Assembly: GCA_963739375.1 (NCBI GenBank)
Contig: CAVUAF010000014.1
Location: 682,001-746,000 of the forward strand
Length of the DNA stretch: 64,000 bases
Direction: 5' to 3'
Source of the DNA: CAVUAF01 sp963739375
Lineage (GTDB): Bacteria; Acidobacteriota; Terriglobia; Terriglobales; Acidobacteriaceae
Below the pieces are notes generated by a model, which saw only the letters and a list, made by a program, of their open reading frames with translations, was not told the origin of the DNA and made no database searches. Positions 44,551 through 52,929 of this stretch are shown piece by piece; the stretch's first letter is position 1; every line of letters begins with the position of its first letter. The translations under genes were made by a program, and so were the position numbers.

Positions 44551-45252
44551 TCAGACGCCGCAGGCCACGCGAAAACCGTAGTCGGCGTAGTGAAACTCCG
44601 GCGGAATGCTGGAGCGCGCACTGCAGCGCGCAATCTTGATGTGGTGGCGCCAGGAGCCACCGCGCGACGCCCGCCGCGTCCCCGTCGCCGCTCCCGGCGG
44701 ATTTCGCTCCGGGGAGAGCCGGTAGTAGTCCGGGTCGTACCAGTCGCGGCACCACTCGTGCACGTTCTCGCCCATGTCGAACAACCCGAAGCTGTTGGGT
44801 TCGGCGGTCGCGACCGGCTCCGGACCGCGCAGCCAGCGCCGGGCATAATCACGGCGCGACTGCGGCGGCGCGTCGCCCCAGGGAAACGGCTGGCCCCCCA
44901 GGCCGCCGCGCGCGGCGTATTCCCACTCGGCTTCGGTGGGCAGGCGAAAACCCGCACTGGTTGCGGCCGCCAGCCACTCGCAGTAGGCGGCAGCATCGAA
45001 CCACGACACCCCCACCACCGGCTGCCGCGGGTCGCGGAAGTCGGGGTCCTGCCATTGCGGCGGCGCCGCCCGCCCGGTGGCGGCAAGAAACTGCGCGTAC
45101 TCCGCGTTGCTCACCTGCGTCGCGGCCAGGCGAAACGCGTCCAGCTCGACGCGATGCACCGGGCGCTCGCACTCCTGCCCGGCCTCGCTCCCCATCAGGA
45201 ACGAGCCGGGGGGGAGCAGAATGAGCGCGGGCGCCGGGACCGGAGTCGTCAT
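44551..45252 (-). CDS. Formylglycine-generating-enzyme family (SUMF1-like) protein
   Basis: 233 residues from ATG 45252. ILLPPGSFLMGS opens the FGE/EgtB fold. NAEYAQFLAATG, PVVGVSWFDAAAYCEWL, LPTEAEWEYAARGG and NSFGLFDMGENVHEWC continue it, and YGFRVACGV closes it. Many such proteins are not true sulfatase activators, and the copper-binding cysteine pair of FGE is not evident. No sulfatase gene is nearby, so the role is open. Divergent from fmdB. Confidence 0.87.
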   Translation of the reverse strand: MTTPVPAPALILLPPGSFLMGSEAGQECERPVHRVELDAFRLAATQVSNAEYAQFLAATGRAAPPQWQDPDFRDPRQPVVGVSWFDAAAYCEWLAAATSAGFRLPTEAEWEYAARGGLGGQPFPWGDAPPQSRRDYARRWLRGPEPVATAEPNSFGLFDMGENVHEWCRDWYDPDYYRLSPERNPPGAATGTRRASRGGSWRHHIKIARCSARSSIPPEFHYADYGFRVACGV

Positions 45253-45284
45253 GCCCCGATTGTGCCACGCGCGCGGGCCTAAAA

Positions 45285-45314
45285 TTGACCGCTCTTCCAC
45301 CACACCCCTAGAAT
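45285..45314 (+). promoter_or_regulatory. Promoter of fmdB/pirin genes
   Basis: TTGACC at 45285-45290, an 18-bp spacer and TAGAAT at 45309-45314. The TTG start of fmdB lies 27 bp downstream. Confidence 0.6.
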
Positions 45315-45340
45315 CGAAGTGGACCGCAGCCAGAGGCGCC

Positions 45341-45640
45341 TTGCCCAACTACGAATACGAGTGCACGAAATGCCGGCACCGCTTTGAGCACATCCAGAAG
45401 TTTTCCGACCCGCTGCTGAAGAAGTGCCCGGAGTGTGGCGGCAAGTTGGAGCAGGTGCTTTCCGCGCCGGCGGTGCGCTTCAAGGGCAGCGGCTGGCATG
45501 TGACCGATTATCCCAAGCAGGGCGCGAAGCCGGCGGAGCACGGCGAAAGCGCCAAGAGCACTGACGCCGCCAAGAGCGCCGATACCGCCAAGAGCGCCGA
45601 CAAGCCCAAGTCGGAGCCCAAGAAGGACCACAAGAAGTAG
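45341..45640 (+). CDS. FmdB-type zinc ribbon protein
   Basis: 99 residues from TTG 45341, giving LPNYEYECTKC. CTKC and CPEC, about 20 residues apart, form the zinc ribbon (FHIQKFSDP-type spacer HIQKFSDPLLKKC), with KLEQVLSAPAVRFKGSGW after it, as in FmdB regulatory proteins. The last 45 residues are a low-complexity, charged repeat of AKSADTAKSADK type. The gene is 8 bp upstream of the pirin gene, so probably cotranscribed. Confidence 0.88.
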   Translation: MPNYEYECTKCRHRFEHIQKFSDPLLKKCPECGGKLEQVLSAPAVRFKGSGWHVTDYPKQGAKPAEHGESAKSTDAAKSADTAKSADKPKSEPKKDHKK

Positions 45641-45648
45641 CGTCCGAC

Positions 45649-46347
45649 ATGATCAAGCTCTTGCGCAGCGACGACCGCGGCCGTACCCAGTGGGAGTGGC
45701 TCGACAGCCGCCACAGTTTCTCCTTCGGCGACTACTACGACCCGGCCAACATGGGGTTTCGCGCGCTGCGGGTCATCAACGAAGACTGGGTGAAGCCTGC
45801 CGCCGGCTTCCCGCGCCATCCCCACCGCGACATGGAGATCATCACCTACGTGTTGGAAGGCGCGCTGGAGCACCGCGACTCGCTGGGCAACGGCTCCCTC
45901 ATCCAGCCCGGCGACGGGCAGCGCATGAGCGCCGGCAAGGGCATCCTGCACAGCGAGATGAACTCCTCGCCCGACGCCCCGGTGCACCTCCTGCAAATCT
46001 GGATCCTGCCCGAACGCAAAGGCCTTGAGCCCGGCTACGAGCAGAAGGCCTTTCCGCGGGAGGAAAAGCGCGGCCGCCTGCGTCTGATCGCCTCACCCGA
46101 TGCCGCCGCGGGCTCGGTGAAGATTTTCCAGGACGCGCGCTTGTTCGTCGCGCTTTTGGAGAAGGACGAAGCGGTGGAGCATGCGCTGGCCGCCGGCCGC
46201 CACGCCTGGCTGCAGGTCGCGCGCGGCAGCGTCATGCTCAACGGCCAGCCACTCGCCGCCGGCGACGGCGCTGCCGTCAGCGATGAGCCCAGCGTCCGCA
46301 TCAGCGGGCAGGACGCAGCGGAGGTTCTGCTCTTCGACCTGGCGTGA
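45649..46347 (+). CDS. Pirin family protein
   Basis: 232 residues with a double cupin fold. PRHPHRDMEIITYVLEG supplies two metal histidines and ILHSEMNSS the third His and the Glu, as in YhhW-type pirins, some of which have quercetinase activity. SFSFGDYYDPANMGFRALRVIN is the family N-terminus. The substrate is unknown. Cotranscription with fmdB is likely from the 8-bp gap. Confidence 0.92.
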   Translation: MIKLLRSDDRGRTQWEWLDSRHSFSFGDYYDPANMGFRALRVINEDWVKPAAGFPRHPHRDMEIITYVLEGALEHRDSLGNGSLIQPGDGQRMSAGKGILHSEMNSSPDAPVHLLQIWILPERKGLEPGYEQKAFPREEKRGRLRLIASPDAAAGSVKIFQDARLFVALLEKDEAVEHALAAGRHAWLQVARGSVMLNGQPLAAGDGAAVSDEPSVRISGQDAAEVLLFDLA

Positions 46348-46361
46348 GTTTTGGGCCCCGC

Positions 46362-46859
46362 CTAGGTGTGCTCGGTTTCCCCCGCCAGCAGTGCCAGCGC
46401 GTGCGGCAGCACGTCAACGACCGCCAGCAGCGATTCCACCGCCGCCCGCGGATTCCCAGGAACATTCAGCACCAGCGAGGTGCCGCGTACGCCGCAGACG
46501 CCGCGGCTCAGGATGGCAAGCGGCGTCTGCGCCGCCCCGGCGCCGCGCATGCGCTCGGCCACGCCTGAGAGCACGCGCTCGCAGACGGCCAGCGTCGCCT
46601 CCGGGGTGACGTCGCGCGCGGCCACGCCGGTGCCGCCGGTGGTCACCACCAGCCGCGCCGTACCGCACACGCGGATGACGGCGCGCTCGATTTGGTCTTG
46701 CTCGTCGGGCACAACTTCGGCGGGACCCACCTGGAAGCCGCGCACCCGCAGCTCCTCCACCAGCGCCGGCCCGGAGCGGTCGGCGCGCGCGCCGCGATGC
46801 GCGGAATCGCTGATGGTGAGGACGGCGGCGGTGAGGGCAACGTCAAGCATGCGCGCCAT
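46362..46859 (-). CDS. mogA: Molybdopterin adenylyltransferase (MogA/MoaB type)
   Basis: Adenylylates molybdopterin before molybdate insertion by MoeA. 165 residues. AVLTISDSAHRG opens the fold, VVTTGGTGVAARDVTPEA is the family signature and LVLNVPGNPRAAVESL the MPT-binding end. ATG 46859 or 46850 may be used. Its entire upstream region is a repeat element shared with the divergent yqeY gene. moaC and moeA lie at 32881-34751. Confidence 0.9.
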   Translation of the reverse strand: MARMLDVALTAAVLTISDSAHRGARADRSGPALVEELRVRGFQVGPAEVVPDEQDQIERAVIRVCGTARLVVTTGGTGVAARDVTPEATLAVCERVLSGVAERMRGAGAAQTPLAILSRGVCGVRGTSLVLNVPGNPRAAVESLLAVVDVLPHALALLAGETEHT

Positions 46860-46868
46860 CGTAAATCA

Positions 46869-46992
46869 GGCACTTAGCAGTTAGCACTTAGCAATTAGCA
46901 GTTGGCATTTGGCCGCTGATCGCTCCACGGCGCCGGACGGCTAAATGCTAAGTGCTAAATGCTAAATGCCAAGTGCTAATTGCTAAAATGCC
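46869..46992. repeat. Inverted-arm element, word GCTAAAT, filling a divergent promoter region
   Basis: Left arm 46869-46913 and right arm 46939-46992 are inverses built of GCTAAAT/GCTAAGT/GCCAAGT heptamers. They occupy nearly all of the 136 bp between the divergent starts of mogA (46859) and yqeY (46996). Any promoter for the two genes must lie in or overlap the repeat. Confidence 0.88.
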
Positions 46993-46995
46993 GCC

Positions 46996-47457
46996 ATGCC
47001 CATCGTGGATCAGATCACACGCGACATGACCGCCGCCATGAAGGCGCGCGAGGTGCACCGCCTCTCGACCCTGCGCCTGGTGAAGAGCGCGCTCAAGAAC
47101 AAGGAAATCGACAAGCGCGCCCCACTCGACGACCAGGAGGCCCTCGCCGTCCTCGCCACGCTCATCAAGCAGCGCAAGGATTCGGTGGAGCAGTTCACCC
47201 GGGGCAACCGCATGGACCTCGCCGACAAAGAGGCGGCCGAAATCGTGCTCATCGAGAGCTACATGCCCAAGGCCGCGGGCGAAGAAGAGGTGGTCGCGGC
47301 GGTGCGCGCGGTCATCGCCGAAATGGGCGCGCCTACGCCGAAAGAGACCGGCGAGGTGATGAAGAACGTCATGGCACGCTTTGCGCAGGCAGGCACGCGC
47401 GTCGACGGCAAGCAGGTGAACGAAATCGTCCGCCGCGAGCTGGCGCCGAAGGCCTAA
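46996..47457 (+). CDS. yqeY: GatB/YqeY domain protein
   Basis: 153 residues. RDMTAAMKAREVHRLSTLRLVKSALKNKEID is the typical helical start, followed by KQRKDSVEQFTRGNRMDLADKEAAE and IESYMPKAAGEEEV and a C-terminal small helical domain (KETGEVMKNVMARF). It is homologous to the tail of the GatB amidotransferase subunit and may contact tRNA; a direct role is unproven. The ATG at 46996 directly follows a repeat arm without a ribosome site. Confidence 0.9.
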   Translation: MPIVDQITRDMTAAMKAREVHRLSTLRLVKSALKNKEIDKRAPLDDQEALAVLATLIKQRKDSVEQFTRGNRMDLADKEAAEIVLIESYMPKAAGEEEVVAAVRAVIAEMGAPTPKETGEVMKNVMARFAQAGTRVDGKQVNEIVRRELAPKA

Positions 47458-47460
47458 GCC

Positions 47461-47527
47461 TCACCACGAAGGCACGAAGCCACGAAGCGGAATCCAAGAA
47501 CTTCGTGTCTTTGTGTCTTCGTGGTGA
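47461..47527. repeat. Inverted-arm element, word CACGAAG (copy 3)
   Basis: Left arm 47461-47487 and right arm 47501-47527 agree at 24 of 27 positions as inverses, with a 13-bp centre. Two of the three differences would be G-U pairs in RNA. It fills the gap between the convergent yqeY and pmbA stops, so it could act as a two-way transcript end. Confidence 0.9.
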
Positions 47528-47532
47528 AAGCC

Positions 47533-48883
47533 TTACTCCCCCGCCACCGTCAGTCCTTCCATGCGAATCGCGGGCGAGGCCACCGAGCCGCGGAACTCCA
47601 GCTCGCTGCCGATGGCGCTGATGTTGTTCAGCATCTCTTTCAAGTTGCCGGCGACGGTGATCTCTTCCACCGGGTAGGTGAGCTCGCCGTTCTCGATCCA
47701 CATGCCGCTGGCGCCGCGCGAGAAGTCGCCGGTCACCAGGTTGACGCCGAAGCCGAGGAAGTCGGTGACGTACAGACCTGCCTTCACGTCGGCGATGATT
47801 TCGTTCTCCGTGCGCGTACCCGGCTCGAGGAAGAAGTTGCCGCAGCCGATCCCGGGATTCCCGGTGATGCCGCGCGCGGCGTTGCCGGTCGTCTCCAGCC
47901 CCAGTTTTTTCGCGGTGTAGGTGTTGAGCAGGTAGGAGCGCAGCACGCCGCGCTCGACCACCACGGTGCGCCGCGAGGGCACGCCCTCGCCGTCGAAGGG
48001 CGAGGTGCCGAACAGCCCGGGCAGCGTGCCGTCGTCCACCACGGTGACGTTTTCGCCCGCGATCTTCGCGCCCAGCTGCCCGGCGAGGAACGAAGCGCCG
48101 CGGTAGATCGAGTCGCCGTTCACCGCCTCGAAGACGTGCTCCAGCAGCGCGCGCGCCACCAGCGGATCGAAGACCACCGGCACCTTCGCGGTCTTCACCT
48201 TGCGCGCGCCCAGGCGCCGCAGCGTGCGCTCCGCGGCCTTCTTGCCGACTTCTTCCGGTGACTCCAGCTTCCGCAGCGTCCGCGCCACGCTCGACCAGTA
48301 GTCGCGCTGCATGGCGCCGTCTTCGCCCTTGGCCACCGGGATCGCCATCACCGCGCAGAACGAGCGCCGGTATTCGCCGACAAAGCCGTGGGAGTTGGCG
48401 AGGACGCTGGCGCCGGTGGCGGCGTCGAACCCGCCGCCCTCGGAGTTGGTGATGCGCGGGTCGGCCTGCATGGCCGCTTGTTCGGCGCGCCGCGCCCAGG
48501 CGATGCGCTCGGCGTTCAGGGAGCGAGTAGACGTCCTCGTGGTAGAGCGCGAGGTCGCCGGCGAGCGCCCCCAGTTGCTCGGCGCGCGGCAGCCCGGCGT
48601 GCGGGTCTTCGCTGGTGACCCGCGCCAGCGCCAGCGCGCCGTCGAGCATCTGCTGCAGGCCGTCGCGCGAGAAGTCGGTGCTGTAAGTGGAGCCGACGCG
48701 CTGTCCGAAGAAGACGCGGATGCCGGCGGCGCGCGACCCCGCCTCTTTCAACGTCTCCACTTCGCCCAGCCGCACCACGGTGGAGAACTCGCTGCCCTCG
48801 CGCACGATGGCATCGGCGGCCGTGGCGCCGGCTTTGACCGCGCGCTCCACCAAGTCAACCGCGATCTCTCTTAGTTCAGCCAT
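47533..48883 (-). CDS. pmbA: TldE/PmbA metallopeptidase partner (one-base insertion)
   Basis: Partner subunit of the TldD/TldE protease, which matures peptides and degrades proteins. Starting MAELREIAVDLVERAVKAGA at ATG 48883, the frame holds SEFSTVVRLGEVETLKEAGSRA and runs to LYHEDVYS. It then breaks near 48520; removing one base rejoins LNAERIAWARRAEQAAM and TNSEGGGFDAATGAS. The rest has NGDSIYRGASFLAG, VVDDGTLPGLFGTSPFDGEG, NTYTAKKLG and TGDFSRGASGMWIENGE. The intact length is about 449 residues. TldE lacks the HExxxH of TldD, as here. It follows tldD on the same strand, with a palindromic repeat between them. Confidence 0.9.
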
Positions 48884-48885
48884 GT

Positions 48886-48978
48886 TTAAAACATCCCGAC
48901 GAGTGAGGCGAGGAGGGAGCCCTATTGCGCCCGCACCGTCCAGGTTCGATAGGGTTCCCTCGCTTTGCTCGGGATGTT
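48886..48978. repeat. Imperfect palindrome of the CTCGGGATG family
   Basis: AAAACATCCCGA...GGAGGGAGCCCTAT (from 48887) and ATAGGGTTCCCTCG...CTCGGGATGTTTT (to 48978) are imperfect inverses. The right half matches the CCCTCG...CTCGGGATGAC sequence at 12097-12119. It fills the gap between tldD and pmbA. Confidence 0.78.
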
Positions 48979-48987
48979 TTCCAAGAG

Positions 48988-50418
48988 CTATCCGCCGGTG
49001 CCGCCGACGGTGAGGCGGTCCACCTTCAGCGTCGGGATGCCGACGCCCACCGGCACGCTCTGCCCATCCTTGCCGCAGGTGCCGATGCCTTCGTCGAGCT
49101 GGAGATTGTTGCCCACCATGGAGACGCGGGTCAGCACGTCGGGGCCGTTGCCGATCAGGGTGGCGTTCTTCAGCGGCGCCGTGACCTGCCCGTTCTCGAT
49201 GAGGTAGGCCTCCGAGGCGGAGAAGACGAACTTCCCGTTGGTGATGTCCACCTGCCCGCCGCCGAAGTTCACCGCGTACACGCCGTACTTCACCGAGCGC
49301 AGGATGTCCTGCGGATCGTCTTCGCCGGCCAGCATGTAGGTGTTGGTCATGCGCGGCATGGGGATGTGGGCGTAGGACTCGCGCCGCCCGTTGCCGCTGT
49401 CGTGAATCCCCATCAGGCGCGCCGAGAGCTTGTCGGCCATGTAGCCCTTGAGGATGCCGTGCTCGATCAGGACCGTGTTCTGGGTGGGCGAGCCTTCGTC
49501 GGTGATGTTGAGCGAGCCGCGGCGCGAGGGCAGCGTGCCGTTGTCCACCACCGTGCACTTGGGGCTGGCGACGCGCTTCCCCAGCAGCCCGGCGAACGCC
49601 GAGGTTCCCTTGCGGTTGAAGTCGGCCTCCAAGCCGTGCCCGATGGCCTCGTGCAGCAGGATGCCGGGCCAGCCGGGACCCAGCACCACTTCCATCTCGC
49701 CCGCCGGCGCCTCGCGCGCGCCGAGCTGGATGATGGCCTGCCGCGCCGCTTCCTGCGCGAAATGTTCCGGCGTCTTCTCGGTCTGGAAGTAGTCGAGGCC
49801 GACGCGGCCACCGCCGCCGGCGGTGCCGCGCGACGAGTTGCCGTCGCTCTTAGCGATGCAGAAGACGCTGACGCGGGAGAGCGGCTGCACGTCTTCGGCG
49901 AGCGTCCCATCGCTCCCCACCACCAGGATGCGGCGGACCTCTTCGGCAAACGATGCCCGCACCTGCACGATGCGCGGATCGTAGGCGCGCGCCGCGTGGT
50001 CGGCGCGGAAGACCAGCTCCAGCCGGGGCTGGATCTCCGCCGCCAGCGCGTTCGCCGGCACCGGATAGAGGTTCCCGCGGCGCTCCTGCTCCTGCAGGTT
50101 GACGATGGGGGTGGCCGCCGGGCCGCTGGCGATGAGGGCGGCGGTGCGCGCCGCATGCAGAATTTTTTCCGGCGCCAGGTCGTCGGTGTAGGCGTAGCCG
50201 GTGCGCTCCCCGCTGATGACGCGCACCCCGCAGCCCGCGGAGATGCCCTGCGTCGCCGACTTCACCATCGACTCGTCGATGGTGATGCCGGTGGAGGTCA
50301 GGTGCTCGAAGTAGAGGTCGGCGTAGTCGCCGCCCGCCCCGAGCGCGGCCGAGAGATAGCGCTGGAGGTCGGGCTCGGTCAGCCCGTAGCGGTCGAAGAA
50401 GAAGCGGGTCTTGTCCAT
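48988..50418 (-). CDS. tldD: TldD metalloprotease
   Basis: 476 residues from ATG 50418. HEAIGHGLEADFNRKG contains HExxxH, the zinc site that distinguishes TldD from TldE, and NGTLPSRRGSLNITDEGSP, then SYAHIPMPRMTNTYM and GGGQVDITNGKFVFSA are conserved in the family. The N-terminal domain has YADLYFEHLTSTGI and VRVISGERTGYAYTDDL. It acts with TldE in processing ribosomal or redox-cofactor peptides and toxins; no peptide substrate gene is evident nearby. Confidence 0.94.
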   Translation of the reverse strand: MDKTRFFFDRYGLTEPDLQRYLSAALGAGGDYADLYFEHLTSTGITIDESMVKSATQGISAGCGVRVISGERTGYAYTDDLAPEKILHAARTAALIASGPAATPIVNLQEQERRGNLYPVPANALAAEIQPRLELVFRADHAARAYDPRIVQVRASFAEEVRRILVVGSDGTLAEDVQPLSRVSVFCIAKSDGNSSRGTAGGGGRVGLDYFQTEKTPEHFAQEAARQAIIQLGAREAPAGEMEVVLGPGWPGILLHEAIGHGLEADFNRKGTSAFAGLLGKRVASPKCTVVDNGTLPSRRGSLNITDEGSPTQNTVLIEHGILKGYMADKLSARLMGIHDSGNGRRESYAHIPMPRMTNTYMLAGEDDPQDILRSVKYGVYAVNFGGGQVDITNGKFVFSASEAYLIENGQVTAPLKNATLIGNGPDVLTRVSMVGNNLQLDEGIGTCGKDGQSVPVGVGIPTLKVDRLTVGGTGG

Positions 50419-50498
50419 GAAAAGAACGAGCGCGGGAACGGCACCAGCCCAACTGTCATTATCCCATGCGCGGGCGCTGCGCGGCGGAGGCGGCGTCA

Positions 50499-50527
50499 CT
50501 GACGGCGGGCAGCTTCTGATCTACAAT
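50499..50527 (+). promoter_or_regulatory. Promoter of the PD-(D/E)XK-like protein gene
   Basis: CTGACG at 50499-50504, a 17-bp spacer and TACAAT at 50522-50527. A start around 50534 would leave no leader before ATG 50537. Confidence 0.5.
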
Positions 50528-50536
50528 CCGCGCGCC

Positions 50537-52123
50537 ATGCCGGAGCCGCTCGGACAGACGCTGGCGCGCACCCTGGAAGACTTCCTGGCGGAGGTGCGCA
50601 CAGCGGTGGTGGTGGAACAGGGCGAGGTCCTGTTCGACCTGCGGACGGCGCGCTACTCCGTCTCCGCCGAGCACGGCAAGTGCCTGCTGCACCTGTGGTC
50701 GGAGGAGCGCAACGCGGTGCGGCGGGTGCTCGCGGTCGAGGCGAAGCGCGACGCGCTGGTGCTGACCGTGCAGCGCTTCGGCCAGCCCCGCCCGGCACGC
50801 CTGGAAGTTTGCGCCACCCGCGACCGGCGCGCCCCGGCCGCGCGGCGCGCCGCGCGCGCCGCCTACCAGCACCTGCTGGAGCGGGTGCTGGCGCGCGAGT
50901 TCCCCGGCTGGAAGCTGGAGCGCATCACCGCCGCCATGGACCTGGAGCGCTCCTTCGGCCCGGTGCACACGCGCGCGCTGCTGTGCCGCGGCAGCGCGGC
51001 GCTGGCGGTGGTCGGGGCCGGGGCCGGCGAGACGCAGGCGGCGGTGGACGCCGCGGTCAGCACCGGCATCCTGTGGCTGGACCACTGCCGGGAGGGGATG
51101 GCGGAGCGGGCGTACGTGGAGGGGCTGGCGCTAATTGTTCCACGTGGAACATCGAGCGTAGTACGACTACGACTGGCCCACCTGAACCGCGCTGCGGCCA
51201 AGTGGCGCCTCTTCGAGCTGGACGAGCGCGACGGCAGCACGGAAGAACTCGACAGCCGCGATACCGGGAACATTGTCACGCGCCTGGTGCGCTGCCCGGA
51301 CGAGGCGGCGGCGCGCGAGCGCTTTGCCGGGTCGATTGCGCGGGTGCGGGCGGCGGCGCCGGCGGCGGAGGTAGTGGTGGCCGGGGCCGGGGAGATCAGC
51401 TTCCGGGTGCACGGGCTGGAGTTCGCGCGGGCGCGCATGGCGCCGGAGGCGCGCGGCTTCCGCTTCGGGGAGGAGACGGTGTTCGGCGTCGGTGCGGCCG
51501 AGGCCGTGCTCGACGAGACCAACGAAGCCGCCTTCCAGGCGCTGGCGCGGCGAGTGGTGGAGGCGCGGCACCCGGGCGGCGACCACGCGCATCCGCTGTG
51601 GCGCGCGGCCGGGGAGCGCTGGCTGGAGTCGCTGGTCACGCGCGACGTGGCGGCCCTCGATCCCGCGCTCGATTCCAGCCCGGTGTACTCGCAGGTGCCG
51701 GCGTTCTCGGCGGGCGATCGCGGCGTCATTGACGTGCTGGCGGCGACGCGCGGCGGGCGGCTGGCGGTGATCGAGTTGAAGGCCGATGAGGACCTGCACC
51801 TGCCGCTGCAAGGGCTGGACTACTGGGTACGGGTGAAGTGGCACCACGAGCGCGGCGAGTTTCAGCGCCTCGGCTACTTTCCCGGGCGCACGCTCTCGCT
51901 GGAGCCGCCGCGGCTGCTGCTGGTGGCGCCGGCGCTGCGCATCCATCCGGCCACCGAGACGCTGTTGCGCTACCTGGCGCCGGAGGTGGAGTGGAGCTTC
52001 ATCGCCATTGACGAGCGCTGGCGCGACGGCGAGGCGCGCGTCATCTTCCGCAAGCACGGGATCGGTTCATCGGATCATCGGTCCATCGGCTCATCAGGGC
52101 GGGCCGTGGGGGGCGCACGGTAG
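50537..52123 (+). CDS. Uncharacterised protein with PD-(D/E)XK nuclease-like C-terminal domain
   Basis: 528 residues from ATG 50537. The N-terminal half (residues 1-300) is of unknown type: RYSVSAEHGKCLLHLWSEERN and LAVEAKRDALVLTVQRFGQ look like a beta-rich recognition domain, and AAYQHLLERVLAREFPGWKLERI follows. The C-terminal part has GVIDVLAATRGGRLAVIELKA, with Asp399, Glu413 and Lys415 in the D-x13-E-x-K arrangement of PD-(D/E)XK enzymes, then LPLQGLDYWVRVKWH, where the Q/YW helix is typical. A role in DNA processing is inference. The last 20 or so residues come from a dispersed repeat. It is divergent from tldD and stands alone. Confidence 0.72.
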   Translation: MPEPLGQTLARTLEDFLAEVRTAVVVEQGEVLFDLRTARYSVSAEHGKCLLHLWSEERNAVRRVLAVEAKRDALVLTVQRFGQPRPARLEVCATRDRRAPAARRAARAAYQHLLERVLAREFPGWKLERITAAMDLERSFGPVHTRALLCRGSAALAVVGAGAGETQAAVDAAVSTGILWLDHCREGMAERAYVEGLALIVPRGTSSVVRLRLAHLNRAAAKWRLFELDERDGSTEELDSRDTGNIVTRLVRCPDEAAARERFAGSIARVRAAAPAAEVVVAGAGEISFRVHGLEFARARMAPEARGFRFGEETVFGVGAAEAVLDETNEAAFQALARRVVEARHPGGDHAHPLWRAAGERWLESLVTRDVAALDPALDSSPVYSQVPAFSAGDRGVIDVLAATRGGRLAVIELKADEDLHLPLQGLDYWVRVKWHHERGEFQRLGYFPGRTLSLEPPRLLLVAPALRIHPATETLLRYLAPEVEWSFIAIDERWRDGEARVIFRKHGIGSSDHRSIGSSGRAVGGAR

Positions 52124-52246
52124 TTGCGTCGCGACGGGACACGTACCACGGAGACACGGAGGCACAGAGGGAAGCTCTTTTTCTTCAGCCCGAGATCCCT
52201 CGTCGCTTCGCTCCTCGGGATGACAATTCGATGAGCCGATCAGCTG
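52061..52246. repeat. Composite repeat element, copy 1
   Basis: In order: ATCGGTTC/ATCGGATC/ATCGGTCC/ATCGGCTC octamers; a GGGCGGGCCGTGG...GGCGCACGG block; a CCACGGAGACACGGAGG-CACAGAGG stretch (period about 9); a CCCGAGATCCCTCG...CTCGGGATGAC element; and inverse octamers CGATGAGCCGATC. The same order and sequences recur at 54107-54262. The left end supplies the last codons of the PD-(D/E)XK gene. Confidence 0.85.
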
Positions 52247-52327
52247 ATGGTACCAAATGCAGTTTAATAGTCACCTAATAATATTCAGATGGATTCAAGG
52301 TTGCATTGGAAAGTGAAGGATGTAGAC

Positions 52328-52837
52328 ATGGAATCACTGCGCAGTACCTGTATGTCAGGGCTATGTCTAGGTATACTAACATTGTCCCCCGCAACGCTTG
52401 GTACGGTGTGTACCGACCGGCCTTTAATGGCTCCCACCTACTATGTCGCGGCAAGAATCCGCGGATGCACTTCATCTCATATCGAGATAAGGGGGGCCAC
52501 AAACCTGCCAGCGGGCGCGGTCATTAGCTTTCAAGTTGCCAGCATGAAAGATAATGGCTGGCAGGACATAGGTGACAAGTCGACTGCGACTGTAGACGAC
52601 CGCGGATGGTTTAGTGGTGCATTGCACGCCACCGGCCGCAACGTATTCAGACCAAACTTATTTGTGCGCATCTACTTCTCACCAGCTTACGACAAGCAGC
52701 CACCCAATGTAATCGCTGTAGTTGGGCAACGGGGCCAGCATTTGGCCGACTCTGAAAATCCACAGATGGGCACGCTCTCTGGCGAGTATGTCTACTTGGA
52801 ATCGATCGCTCGAATTGCTTCCTGCGGCTCGATGTGA
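52328..52837 (+). CDS. Low-GC secreted orphan protein
   Basis: 169 residues from ATG 52328 (the frame is open from 52289). A signal peptide (STCMSGLCLGILTLSPATLG) precedes a beta-rich mature region: YYVAARIRGCTSSHIEIRG, LPAGAVISFQVASMKDN, VDDRGWFSGALHATG and NLFVRIYFSPAY. No family is recognised. GC content and codon choice (CTA, ATA, TTA, AGA) are far from those of every neighbour. It sits between the composite repeat on its left and an inverse-type octamer repeat on its right (52909-52930), which suggests recent acquisition. Confidence 0.6.
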   Translation: MESLRSTCMSGLCLGILTLSPATLGTVCTDRPLMAPTYYVAARIRGCTSSHIEIRGATNLPAGAVISFQVASMKDNGWQDIGDKSTATVDDRGWFSGALHATGRNVFRPNLFVRIYFSPAYDKQPPNVIAVVGQRGQHLADSENPQMGTLSGEYVYLESIARIASCGSM

Positions 52838-52929
52838 GAGTCCATGATGTGGCGGGTCCTCGTCCTGGGGTTTGCCCCCATCCTCGGCGGAGCCAGGCTG
52901 TGCGAGTCGCATCAGCCGATTAGCCGATG

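Noticed and set aside
44551..45252. Sulfatase-activating formylglycine generator
   Set aside because: Family fold is clear, but copper-site cysteines and any neighbouring sulfatase are missing, so the specific function was not assigned.
46869..46992. Possible CRISPR array from regularly repeated GCTAAAT units
   Set aside because: Units are 7 bp with no unique spacers, and the two halves are inverted; no cas genes are present.
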